Position numbers and translations under genes: made by a program
Part shown: in pieces, positions 40,223 to 49,341 of the stretch
How the letters are laid out: the number at the start of each line of letters is the position of its first letter
How positions within the stretch are numbered: position 1 is the first letter of the stretch
The notes under the pieces: model-generated
Told to the model about the DNA's origin: nothing
The model's database searches: none
What the model saw: the letters and a program-made list of their open reading frames with translations, nothing else
DNA from: Candidatus Galloscillospira stercoripullorum
Lineage (GTDB): Bacteria > Bacillota > Clostridia > Oscillospirales > Oscillospiraceae
Assembly (NCBI GenBank): GCA_018715695.1
Contig: DVLB01000089.1
Span: 1 to 62,611 of the forward strand
Length of the DNA stretch: 62,611 nt
Direction: 5' to 3'

Positions 40223-41803
40223 TTAAAAGGTGATGATCTCGTCGTCGCCCTGGGTATCCAGAATGACGATGTCCTCCTGATCCTGGGACGGAGTGGAGGG
40301 TGCGTCCGGGCCGGAGGGAGTCTTTCGGCTGCGGAAAGCGTGGTAGATGCCCAGCAGCTGGATGGTGATGAGGGGGGTCATGGCCACCATGGCCACCACG
40401 CCGAAGGCGTCCACCACCACGTTGCCGCCCACCCCCATGCACACGCCGGTGGCCAGGGGGAGCAGGAAGGTGGCGGTCATGGGCCCGGAGGCCACGCCGC
40501 CGGAGTCAAAGGCGATGGCGGTGAAGATGGGGGGCGTGAAGAAGGTGAGCACACCGGCCAGCAGGTAGCCGGGAATGAGCAGACAGAGAATGGGCAGGCC
40601 GGTGAGTACCCGCACCATGGAGAGGCCTACCGAGATGGACACGCCGATGGACAGACTGGTGGACAGGGCCTTGGCGGGAATACCGCCGGCGGTGAGCTGG
40701 AAGACCTGCTGGTTGAGGACGTGGACCGCGGGCTCGGCGGCGGAGAGGAAGTAGCCGATGACCATGCCGATGGGGATGATGATCCACCGGATGCTCATGG
40801 AGCCGATGAGCTCGCCTATGTAAGTGCCCACCGGCATGAAGCCAGTGTTGACCCCGGTGAGGAAGAGGGCCAGGCCCAGGTAGGTGTAGACCACGCCCAC
40901 GCCGATCCGGGCCAGCTCCCGGCCGCTGAGATGCAGCTCCACGACCTGGAAGAGAAGGAAGAACACCAGAATGGGACACAGGGCCACCGCCACCTCCTCC
41001 AGATAGGAGGGCAGGGAGGAGAGAAAGAGCAGGCCCAGCTCCCGGGAGTCCTCAGAGACGGGGATGGGGGTGTACTCATAGGCACCCGACCCCGCGCCGT
41101 AGACGATGCCCAGGATGAGCACCGCCAGGATGGGGCCCACCGAGCACAGGGCCACCAGGCCGAAACTGTCGTTTTCCGCGTTGCCGTCGCTGCGGATGGC
41201 GGCCACGCCGGCGCCCAGAGCCATAATAAAGGGGACGGTCATGGGTCCGGTGGTAACGCCGCCGGAGTCGAAGGCCACCGACAGAAACTCCGATGGAACA
41301 AAGGCGGCCAGGAGAAAGACCAGAATATAAAGGCCGATGAGCAGATGGGAGAGGTGAACCCGCAGCAGCATGCGCAGCATGGCGACCACCAGGAACAAAC
41401 CGACGCCCACGGCCACCGAGAGAATGAGGGTCATGTTGGGTACCCCAGGTACCTGCTGAGCCAGGACTTGGAGGTCGGGCTCCGACATGGTGATGAAGAT
41501 GCCCACCACCAGGCTCACCAGCACCACCACCCAAACCTTTCTCGACCGGGTGATGGCGGAACCCACATGGCTGCCGATGGGGATCATGGCCATGTCCGCC
41601 CCCAGAGTAAAGAGACCCATGCCGACGATGAGCAGGGCAGCGCCCAGGATGAACCCCAGCAGCAGGTCGTTGGGCACCGGGGAGATGGTGAAGCACAGCA
41701 GGAACACGATGCCCGTGACCGGCAGAACTGAGGACAGGGATTCCTTGAACTTTTCAAAGAGGATAGTGCGGTTTTGTTGGAGAAGTCGCCTGGATTTTCT
41801 CAC
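40223..41803 (-). CDS. DUF1538 membrane protein with internal duplication
   Basis: Two copies of AFDSGGVTTGPMTVPF/AFDSGGVASGPMTATF; polytopic membrane protein. Confidence 0.8.
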   Translation of the reverse strand: MRKSRRLLQQNRTILFEKFKESLSSVLPVTGIVFLLCFTISPVPNDLLLGFILGAALLIVGMGLFTLGADMAMIPIGSHVGSAITRSRKVWVVVLVSLVVGIFITMSEPDLQVLAQQVPGVPNMTLILSVAVGVGLFLVVAMLRMLLRVHLSHLLIGLYILVFLLAAFVPSEFLSVAFDSGGVTTGPMTVPFIMALGAGVAAIRSDGNAENDSFGLVALCSVGPILAVLILGIVYGAGSGAYEYTPIPVSEDSRELGLLFLSSLPSYLEEVAVALCPILVFFLLFQVVELHLSGRELARIGVGVVYTYLGLALFLTGVNTGFMPVGTYIGELIGSMSIRWIIIPIGMVIGYFLSAAEPAVHVLNQQVFQLTAGGIPAKALSTSLSIGVSISVGLSMVRVLTGLPILCLLIPGYLLAGVLTFFTPPIFTAIAFDSGGVASGPMTATFLLPLATGVCMGVGGNVVVDAFGVVAMVAMTPLITIQLLGIYHAFRSRKTPSGPDAPSTPSQDQEDIVILDTQGDDEIITF

Positions 41804-41819
41804 GGAACACCTCGTTTCA

Positions 41820-44333
41820 TCAGGATGGAGAGGGAAGGGAATCTTTGAGCTCCAGAAGCTCTACGCCCAGCACGGCCATGGCGCCCCGGGAGAGGACCCT
41901 CTCTCCCAGTGTGGAAGCTCCGGCCTCCTGCTGGCGGGCATAGGTCTCCTCCACTGCCGAGCGGGCCCAGGCCTCCGGCTCCTCCAGCCCCAGGTAAGCG
42001 CCTGTCCGGGCCAGAATGTCGGTCGCCTCAGCGGTGGTCAGGGGATCGTCGGGCCGGAAAAGTTCCCCGTCTGGGAGAAGCCCGGCCTCCCACAGGGCGG
42101 TGACGGCGTGGGCGTACCAGATGGTATGGCGCACGTCCGTGTAGGGGGCGGCGTAGTCCTCCAGCTCGGGCAGCTCCAAAAGCCGCATGAGCAGCACCGA
42201 GAAGGCGCAGCGCAGGGCGGGGGACTCTCCGTCGAAGGCGCCGGTGCCCGAGCCGGCCACGGCGTGGGCGTCGAAGAGGATGCGCACCTCCTCTTCGTAC
42301 CACTTTCCGTCCACATCGGGGAAGATGGAGGCGATGTCGTAGCCGCCCCAGTCCTCGGCAAGACCCAGGGTGGGGAAGAGGTAGCCGTAGTAATCGGAGA
42401 GGAGAATGGCGGAGGAGACCGAGAGTTGGTCATTGACCGCCTGGACCAGAGCCTGGGCATACGCCTCGTCGGGCATGGCTCCGTTGGCCCAGGTCAGGGA
42501 GCCGGTAGAGGCGTCGTAGCGGAGCTGCTCGGTGAGGAAGCTGCCGTCCTCCAGCAGAGCCAGATGGGTACAGGGGGAGAGGACATCCCGGCCGGTGAGC
42601 AGCCGGGAGTCATAGGGTAGGCCGAAGAGGTTGAGCAGGGTGGGCAAAATATCCTGGGTGCAGCAGTAGTCCTCCACCACCACGCTCTCCTCCATGCCGC
42701 CGTTCCAGCAGATGAAGCTGTTTTTATGCTGCCAGAAGGGCTCATCCACGGCATCGCCCGCCAGGGCGGCGTAGGCCTCGTCAGTGAGGCCGTAGGGCAG
42801 GTGGTCACCGGTGAGGACGATGACGGTCTCTTCTGCCTTGCCCGCCTCCTCCAGGCGCTCCACCAGATAGCTTACCGCCTGCTCCAGCTCCAGCTGGCAG
42901 GCGTAGTAGGCACGGAGCTCCTCGCTCACGTCCAGGTCCTCCACCAAGGCGCGGTTTTTCTCGCTCACTGCGTTGCCCTCAAAGGTGTAGGGGAAGTGGC
43001 CTGAGTGGGTCATGTAGTAAACGTGGAAGGAGGAGAGGCCGATATACCCGTCCACCGTCTTTTCCATCATCTCCAGATCGGAGGGGGGGACGGCCATCTC
43101 CATGTCCAGCCCGGAACCAATGGCTTTGAAGTCATAGCCCATGTTGGAGTGGGTGGTGGAGCGATTATAGTAGGTGGCAAGGCCGTCGTGGTAGGCCAGG
43201 GCGTCCACACCCCGGGCGGAGAAGAGGTGGGCCAGGGTGAAGGGCAGGTAGTTGCTCATGGAGACGGTGAAACTGGAGTAGAGAGGGTCGGGCATGAGCC
43301 CCAGACACAGGCTGTACTCGCCGTTGGTGGTGACGCTGGAGAAGCTGCCGTAGAAGTTCTCAAAGCGGAAACCCTCTTGGGACAGGCGGTAGAGGGTGGG
43401 GGTCAGGTCCTCATCCACCAGGTAGGGGGAGAAGGACTCGGCGCAGATGACAATGAGGTTGTATCCTTCGAAATAGCCGGTGTACTGGTTTTTGGCCGTA
43501 CCCGAGAGGCCGGAGAAGTAGTTGTTGAGCCGCGTCAGATCCTCAGCATCCTCCTCCTCGGGGTCGGGCAGAAGGGAGAAGTCCAGCTCAGGGAGGACGT
43601 TGCGCTCTCCGCTGCCGCCGTCGGTCAGGTCCAGGCTGCCGCTGAGCTCCACGCCGCCGCGGAAGAAGAAGCGGCGCAGGTCCAGCACCTGGGCGGTGAG
43701 CAGGCCGAACTGCTCGGCCCGGCGCTCCAAGGTGGCGCTGTTGCTGTGGAGGATGGCGACAGGGGAGTCCAGAGCGGTGCCCCAAAGGGGGAGAGAGAGG
43801 GTGAGCCCCGTTCCCAGGACTACGGCCAGCACGGGACTGAGGACGAGGGGGCGCCAGGGAAGCCACTGCCTGGGGAGAAGGGCGAAGTGGCGCAGCAGAA
43901 AATAGGCGACTAGGGGGATCACCAGGAGAATGAGCTGCGGCAGGCAGGCGAGGATACCGCCCCACACAATGGGGGCGAAGTTGGTCAGAGCTTCGTCACC
44001 CACGGAGAGAAGACCCACGGAGAGGTAGCTGTCGCAGATGTGGTAATAGACCAGCTGCACGCAATAAAAAAGGGTGGTCAGGCCCAGCAAAAGCGGGGCG
44101 AGGATCTTTCCAAAAAGGCCCCGTAGAGCAGATAGCGGTGCCAGGACCAGAGCGGCCACGCAGGAGAAGGCCAGCATCAGCGGCAGTCGCTTGAGAGACT
44201 CACCGGCGGAAAGAGCCACTGTCAGCTCCCAAAGTGCCAGGGAGAGCAGCCAGAACAGCAGCACGGACACTGACTGCTTTACGGCCCACCGCTCTCCGGC
44301 GTGGCCTGGCTCAGACGGCTGAGTGACAGACAT
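41820..44333 (-). CDS. LTA synthase-like sulfatase-fold membrane protein with C-terminal SLH-like segment
   Basis: N-terminal TMs, NLIVICAESFSPYL, SSVTTNGEYSLCLGLMPD, VIVLTGDHLPYGL; C-terminal IFPDVDGKWYEEEVRILFDAHAV and YTDVRHTIWYAHAVTALWEAGLLPDGELFRPDDPLTTAEA. Confidence 0.8.
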   Translation of the reverse strand: MSVTQPSEPGHAGERWAVKQSVSVLLFWLLSLALWELTVALSAGESLKRLPLMLAFSCVAALVLAPLSALRGLFGKILAPLLLGLTTLFYCVQLVYYHICDSYLSVGLLSVGDEALTNFAPIVWGGILACLPQLILLVIPLVAYFLLRHFALLPRQWLPWRPLVLSPVLAVVLGTGLTLSLPLWGTALDSPVAILHSNSATLERRAEQFGLLTAQVLDLRRFFFRGGVELSGSLDLTDGGSGERNVLPELDFSLLPDPEEEDAEDLTRLNNYFSGLSGTAKNQYTGYFEGYNLIVICAESFSPYLVDEDLTPTLYRLSQEGFRFENFYGSFSSVTTNGEYSLCLGLMPDPLYSSFTVSMSNYLPFTLAHLFSARGVDALAYHDGLATYYNRSTTHSNMGYDFKAIGSGLDMEMAVPPSDLEMMEKTVDGYIGLSSFHVYYMTHSGHFPYTFEGNAVSEKNRALVEDLDVSEELRAYYACQLELEQAVSYLVERLEEAGKAEETVIVLTGDHLPYGLTDEAYAALAGDAVDEPFWQHKNSFICWNGGMEESVVVEDYCCTQDILPTLLNLFGLPYDSRLLTGRDVLSPCTHLALLEDGSFLTEQLRYDASTGSLTWANGAMPDEAYAQALVQAVNDQLSVSSAILLSDYYGYLFPTLGLAEDWGGYDIASIFPDVDGKWYEEEVRILFDAHAVAGSGTGAFDGESPALRCAFSVLLMRLLELPELEDYAAPYTDVRHTIWYAHAVTALWEAGLLPDGELFRPDDPLTTAEATDILARTGAYLGLEEPEAWARSAVEETYARQQEAGASTLGERVLSRGAMAVLGVELLELKDSLPSPS

Positions 44334-44580
44334 GGGACCCCTCCTTTCCCGTGAAATTAACGTGGTTTGCAAAACATTATAATACCACAATCAAAACGGA
44401 TATACAAGGGCGGCGGCGCCCACCGGGAGGCGGAGGCGGCGCCCGACGGGAGTCGGAGATGAAGGGGGGCGCCAAACACGGATTATAGCGGCAAACCCAG
44501 CGCGATCGTCGGTCGAATGGCCGAGGAAGAGGGCACCTATACGCTCTACGACCTCACGCCCTGACCGTCTGGCTCGGAGG

Positions 44581-44630
44581 GATGCAAGGCAGAGAGGGGG
44601 ATGCCCACAGGGCGTCCCCCTCTCTGCATC
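44581..44630. terminator. Hairpin between sulfatase and racemase genes
   Basis: GCAGAGAGGGGGA(44589-44601)/TCCCCCTCTCTGC(44615-44627); no long T run. Confidence 0.5.
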
Positions 44631-44734
44631 TCGTCGCGTTCGTGATTTATAATACGGGCAGTGGGTGTCCGACCCGCCTGGCCGCCCCCCGGACCCTGGA
44701 GGTGATGTCACCTCAGTGATAGACAGCGGTGCCG

Positions 44735-45874
44735 TCAACCGACATGGCTTTTCCAGTCTGTGACAATGGGTAGACGGTGCCCAAGCCTAGAAAGGAGTTC
44801 GTTGGTGATCGTACCGCACTGCCCAGCCACATCTTCAGCCCGGATCACTTGCCCGCCGTCGGTTCCGATGATCGTCGCCACATCACCGGGCTTCACACAA
44901 GGCACGTCGGTCACATCCACCAGCAGCTGATCCATGCACATCCGCCCCACCATGGGGCAGCGCGCTGCGTGAAGCAGTACCTCGCCCTTTTGTTGGGGGA
45001 GGCAGCGCGGCAGGCCGTCAGCATAGCCGATGGAAACGACGGCCAGCTTCCGCATTTGCTCCGCCCGGAAGGCCAGGCCGTATCCCGCTCCCTCGCCGGG
45101 CAGCAGGGTGCGTACTGAAACCACCCGGGCGCGAAGGGAAAGCGCTGGACCCAGAGCCAGCGTTCGCCCGGTGGTTGCGTCTTTGCTGAAAACGCCGTAA
45201 AGGGCGATGCCCGCCCGTGCCCAGAAGCACGGCTGAGGCGGCAGGTTCCAGATGCCGTAGCTGGCCTGGATATGAACCTCTCCCGGGTCCAGACCGTGGG
45301 CCCTGAGCCATTGGACCGCCCCGTAAAATCGCTCTAACTGCGTGTGGGTAAAGGCCATATCCTCCGCTTCCAGGCTGTCCGACATGCACAGGTGGGAAAA
45401 CACCCCCTCAATATTCAAATTTGGCAGTTCATATAAATGCTGCAAAGCCTTGTGGTCCTTCGCCGGAATGCCCAGACGGTGCATGCCGGTATCCAACGCC
45501 AAGTGGACTGAGAGCGGCACACCTTGGGCGGCCAAGGCCCGGCCGTGATCCTCATCCGCTACCGTCTGGATGAGCTTCCACCGGTAAATGAGAGAAGCCA
45601 TTTCCGGCGGCGTGTAGCCCAGGATCAGGATTTTCCCCCGGACACCCGCCTGCCGCAGAGCAATTCCCTCCTCCAGGCAGGCCACTGCAAAGGCTTTCAC
45701 TCCCTCCGCTTCCAACCGCCGGGCCACAGGGATGGCCCCGTGTCCATATGCATCGGCCTTTACTACCGCCATCAGGCGGCAGCCGGAACACAAAGCAGCC
45801 TGGAGAGTGCGGGCGTTATGGGCCAAAGCGTTCAAATCCACTTCCCGCCAGGCTCGGCTTGCTTCCTCACGCAC
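44735..45874 (-). CDS. PLP-dependent alanine/serine racemase (VanT racemase-domain-like, no membrane domain)
   Basis: REVDLNALAHNARTL, AVVKADAYGHG, RAGIALYG, VSIGYADGLPRCLP, GRMCMDQLLVDVTDV. Confidence 0.88.
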   Translation of the reverse strand: MREEASRAWREVDLNALAHNARTLQAALCSGCRLMAVVKADAYGHGAIPVARRLEAEGVKAFAVACLEEGIALRQAGVRGKILILGYTPPEMASLIYRWKLIQTVADEDHGRALAAQGVPLSVHLALDTGMHRLGIPAKDHKALQHLYELPNLNIEGVFSHLCMSDSLEAEDMAFTHTQLERFYGAVQWLRAHGLDPGEVHIQASYGIWNLPPQPCFWARAGIALYGVFSKDATTGRTLALGPALSLRARVVSVRTLLPGEGAGYGLAFRAEQMRKLAVVSIGYADGLPRCLPQQKGEVLLHAARCPMVGRMCMDQLLVDVTDVPCVKPGDVATIIGTDGGQVIRAEDVAGQCGTITNELLSRLGHRLPIVTDWKSHVG

Positions 45875-46340
45875 GGCCCGCTCCCCCTTCCAAAATCCGG
45901 GGCGGCTGGGCTACTACGGTGCATCCCGCCGGGATGTCCTGACACACCACCGCTCCTGCGCCGATCTTTGCCCCGTCGCCGATGCGGATGTCCCCCACCA
46001 GCACCGCCCCCGCGCCAATGAGACATCCATTCCCGATAACGGGGGCTCGCCGGTTTACCTCCCCGATGGTGACATTCTGGTAGATCCAACACCCTGCGCC
46101 TATGGTGGCAAAGCGGGAGATGTAGATCCCATGGAGTCCATGGGGTAGCACCGGTTTATCTAGGATCACCGCGCCGGGTCCCACATAGCCTCCGTGCCGC
46201 CGGGCGCTGCGGTTGAAGAAAAAGGTTAAAATATCCCGGATCACCTTCCGCTTTGCCCGGCTGCGCAGACGGTAAAGACGCCAGAAGCCCACCATTCGGT
46301 CCCCTTTGGACCAGTCGGTAAAAAATTTTCGTAAAGACAT
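45867..46340 (-). CDS. Serine O-acetyltransferase-like left-handed beta-helix acyltransferase
   Basis: Hexapeptide repeats IGAGCWIYQNVTIGE...VIGNGCLIGAGAVLVGDIRIGDGAKIGAGAVVCQDIPAG; overlaps racemase start. Confidence 0.85.
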   Translation of the reverse strand: MSLRKFFTDWSKGDRMVGFWRLYRLRSRAKRKVIRDILTFFFNRSARRHGGYVGPGAVILDKPVLPHGLHGIYISRFATIGAGCWIYQNVTIGEVNRRAPVIGNGCLIGAGAVLVGDIRIGDGAKIGAGAVVCQDIPAGCTVVAQPPRILEGGAGRA

Positions 46341-46346
46341 GGCCGT

Positions 46347-47075
46347 TCACCTCCAGGTGGTGACCACAAAACCGCCGCAGTTGTCCGCCGACACCTGCCA
46401 GTAACTTCCTGGTTCTGAGAGCAGATCATCCCGCACTGACTCATCACAGTACCAGATATGGAACGTGCGGCAGGCTGCACAGACGGTCAGAGACCGCTGA
46501 GAATAGTCCCGACGCAGCATCTCCATATATTCCTCCAGGACAAGCCCTTGTTCAGCCATGAATCTTGCATGGGGTACGCCCACATAGCGGAAATGCCATG
46601 GCTCGTGGGCAATGCCGGTGACAGTCTCTTTCCCAGCGGGATAACGCAGGATGAAGCCGTAATCCGCGGCAAGCTTTCGGAAGGAGCCGCACACACCGCT
46701 ATATGGAAAATTAGGGCGAATGAAGTCGATCTCCTCCGATGCCAAACCCAGATCGATGGCCAGGCCCGTCTGATGTTCGCTGCATCCGGGAAGGGCCACA
46801 TACTGCCGGGTAAAGACCTCCCCCTCCTTGACCAGAGTGTCATCCCAGATGGCCTGCTGTTCCTCACGGCTGCGCCAGCCGGAGACGGGGACGATGGTAT
46901 GTTCGCCTCCCACCGCTCGGATGCAGGCGTTGAGGAGCCCTGCCGCCCGCCGCTCCAGCAGGATCTCCGGCCAACGGGGGTCCACGCAGACCAGGTCCGG
47001 CGCGGCAGAGGTTTGAATGGCATGGGCGGCGTTTACCAGCAGCAGAGCGCCGGAGGCCTGAGTCAGGACCCTCAT
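46347..47075 (-). CDS. vanXY: D,D-peptidase/carboxypeptidase, VanXY/VanY-like
   Basis: PVSGWRSREEQQAIW, GCSEHQTGLAIDLG (SxHxxGxAxD), HEPWHFRYVG (ExxH). Confidence 0.85.
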   Translation of the reverse strand: MRVLTQASGALLLVNAAHAIQTSAAPDLVCVDPRWPEILLERRAAGLLNACIRAVGGEHTIVPVSGWRSREEQQAIWDDTLVKEGEVFTRQYVALPGCSEHQTGLAIDLGLASEEIDFIRPNFPYSGVCGSFRKLAADYGFILRYPAGKETVTGIAHEPWHFRYVGVPHARFMAEQGLVLEEYMEMLRRDYSQRSLTVCAACRTFHIWYCDESVRDDLLSEPGSYWQVSADNCGGFVVTTWR

Positions 47076-48109
47076 ACGCCCACCTCCTCCTCGATGATGC
47101 GGGTGATGAGGGCGGTGAAAGGAAGCCCTGCCACTTTCATCATGTTGGGATAGCGGCTGTGGGCGGTGAAGCCGGGAATGGTATTCACCTCATTGAAGAC
47201 GATTTCCCCCTCCGGGGTGAGAAACAGGTCCACCCGGGCAAAGCCCTTGCAATCCAAAGTGCGGTAGATAGTCTTGGCCGCCGCCTGGATCTCCGCCACC
47301 TTTTGGGGCGGGATGCGGGCGGGGCAGTGGATGGCGGAGGTTTTCAGGGTGTACTTCTCCTCGAAATCGAAGAAGCCCTGGGAGAGCTCGATCTCGTCCA
47401 CCGTGCCCACAGTGAGCTCATCGGTACCCAGTACGGCACAGCCCACTTCGAAACCTGGGATGGCCTCCTCCAGAAGCAGCTCCCGGTCGTTGGCAAAAGC
47501 GGCGGCTGCCGCTCCGGCCAGCCCCTCCGGGCCGATGACCCGGGTGATGCCAAAGGAGGACCCGGCCCGGACGGGCTTTACAAAGAGTGGGTATCCCAGC
47601 TCTGCCGCTGCCGCTTGGATCGCGTCCATCCCCGCGTCCCGGCGGAACACCGCACTGCGGGGTGCTTTTATCCCGGCCAGGGCGGCCAGCTTATGGGCCC
47701 GGTCCTTGTCCATGCACAGGGCAGAGGACAGCGTGCCGCAGCCAATGACCGGAATCCCCGCCAGCTCAAGCAGACCCTGGAGGGTGCCGTCCTCCCCATT
47801 CTTGCCGTGAAGCACCGGAAAAGCGGCGTCAAAGGACAGTTGCGTGCCGCTGCCGTCCAGCAAGAGCAGACGGGACACCCCCCGGCTGAGGACCAGAGTA
47901 CAAGGCATACATTCGGATTCCTGCCAACGATCGGCGAGGATGTCGTCGGGTGTACCTGTGTAATAGAGCCAGTCGCCCCTCTGCGTGATACCAACCATCA
48001 GGGGCTCAAATCGACTCCGTTCCAGGTGGGTCAGTACCGCGTGGGCCGACTGGAGAGATACGCCGTATTCGGTGGAGCAGCCGCCGAAGAAAATCAAAAT
48101 CCGCTTCAT
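47072..48109 (-). CDS. vanG: D-alanine--D-serine (VanG-like) ligase
   Basis: ATP-grasp Ddl motifs (GCSTEYGVSLQSA, LHGKNGEDGTLQGLLELAGIP, FNEVNTIPGFT); omega-loop GFFDFEEKYTLKTSAIHCPARI resembles VanG rather than VanA/B. Confidence 0.82.
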   Translation of the reverse strand: MKRILIFFGGCSTEYGVSLQSAHAVLTHLERSRFEPLMVGITQRGDWLYYTGTPDDILADRWQESECMPCTLVLSRGVSRLLLLDGSGTQLSFDAAFPVLHGKNGEDGTLQGLLELAGIPVIGCGTLSSALCMDKDRAHKLAALAGIKAPRSAVFRRDAGMDAIQAAAAELGYPLFVKPVRAGSSFGITRVIGPEGLAGAAAAAFANDRELLLEEAIPGFEVGCAVLGTDELTVGTVDEIELSQGFFDFEEKYTLKTSAIHCPARIPPQKVAEIQAAAKTIYRTLDCKGFARVDLFLTPEGEIVFNEVNTIPGFTAHSRYPNMMKVAGLPFTALITRIIEEEVGV

Positions 48110-48129
48110 ATAAAAACCTCCCAAAAGGA

Positions 48130-48172
48130 AATGCCCTGTTTCGGTATCAAAATGGTACCAAAACAGGGCATT
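48130..48172. promoter_or_regulatory. Extended dyad in the vanS-ligase intergenic gap
   Basis: AATGCCCTGTTT...AAACAGGGCATT with inner GGTATCA/TGGTACC. Confidence 0.5.
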
Positions 48173-48234
48173 CCATGTATTCCATTTCTCTTTCGGGATT
48201 CCTGCAATTTTCTCGGGAAATCCTTACGATTTTC

Positions 48235-49341
48235 TTACCGGGGCAGGGTGACGGTGAATAGCACCTCTTCCTCTTTACTCCGGGCGGTGATGGTTCCGCC
48301 GTGGGCCTCCACGATCTCTTTGGCGATGGCCAAGCCCAATCCGGCGTTTCCGGTATGGGTGCCCCGGGAGGCATCCAGGCGGAAAAACTGCTCGAACATC
48401 CGGGAGAGCTTTTCCGCAGGGATGGTAGGCCCGGCATTGCGGAAGGTGATCACGATTTGTGCCTCTTCTGTCCGGGCCGCCACTCGCAGAACTGAATCGG
48501 AGTAGGCATAGTGGCAAGCGTTGTTGAGCAGATTATCAAAAACCCGAGCCATCTTGCCCGGATCACAGACCGCCCGCAGCTCCCCGGGCAGGTCCAGCTG
48601 GCAGGTCATCCCTCTCTGGGCCAGGACTGGGCCAAACTCGCTGCACATCTGCTCCAGCATCCGCTTCAGGTCGGTGTCCCCCTTCTCCAGTTCCAGATGG
48701 GTGAGGCTGAAACGGGTAATATCAAAGAACTCGTTGATGAGGTCCTCCAGCCGCTCGGCCTTCTCCAGCGCCACGCCGGTGTAGCGCGCCCTCATGGCAG
48801 GGGAGAGCTCCGGCTCGTCCCGCAGGAGGGTGAGGTAGCCGATGACACTGGTAAGGGGCGTTTTTAGATCATGGGCCAGGTAGACTACCAGGTCGCTTTT
48901 CCGCTGCTCGGCGTCTTTGGCAGCCTGAGCGGCCCGCAGAGCCTGTTCTCGGGCCAGATTCAGCTGGTCCTCAGCACTTTTCAGCCCCTGAGGCAAACGG
49001 ATCGGGACATCCGTAGGGTGGGACAGCTCCTCCGCCCCGGAGAGCAGCCACTCCAGGTCCCGGGCAGAGCGGGCAATGAAATAATAGCTGATGGCCACCC
49101 AGCCCAGAAGCACCACAGCTATACCCACCAGGAAAATATACTCCCGCACCCAGAGCAGAACACGATAAAGAGGATTGCTCCACGACCAGGAGACCTGGGC
49201 ACAGACCATTATGCCCAGCAACGCCAGGACGATCACCGCCGTCACCCAGGCGGTCAGAGCCAGCAGGTAAAGCCCCCAGGTGCGAAGACCCGCTCGCTTC
49301 CCCCGCTCTTCCCGTTCCGTTGGAATCCGCCGGTTACTCAA
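48235..49341 (-). CDS. vanS: Sensor histidine kinase, VanS-like
   Basis: Two TMs, LVVYLAHDLKTPLTSVIGYL H-box, NLLNNACHYAYSDS N-box, GLGLAIAKEIVEAHGG G-box. Confidence 0.88.
   Translation of the reverse strand: MSNRRIPTEREERGKRAGLRTWGLYLLALTAWVTAVIVLALLGIMVCAQVSWSWSNPLYRVLLWVREYIFLVGIAVVLLGWVAISYYFIARSARDLEWLLSGAEELSHPTDVPIRLPQGLKSAEDQLNLAREQALRAAQAAKDAEQRKSDLVVYLAHDLKTPLTSVIGYLTLLRDEPELSPAMRARYTGVALEKAERLEDLINEFFDITRFSLTHLELEKGDTDLKRMLEQMCSEFGPVLAQRGMTCQLDLPGELRAVCDPGKMARVFDNLLNNACHYAYSDSVLRVAARTEEAQIVITFRNAGPTIPAEKLSRMFEQFFRLDASRGTHTGNAGLGLAIAKEIVEAHGGTITARSKEEEVLFTVTLPR

Noticed and set aside
44486-44564. Short frame NTDYSGKPSAIVGRMAEEEGTYTLYDLTP* left of the van cluster
   Set aside because: Could be the C-terminal remnant of a lost gene, but it has an upstream stop, no clear start and no identified family.
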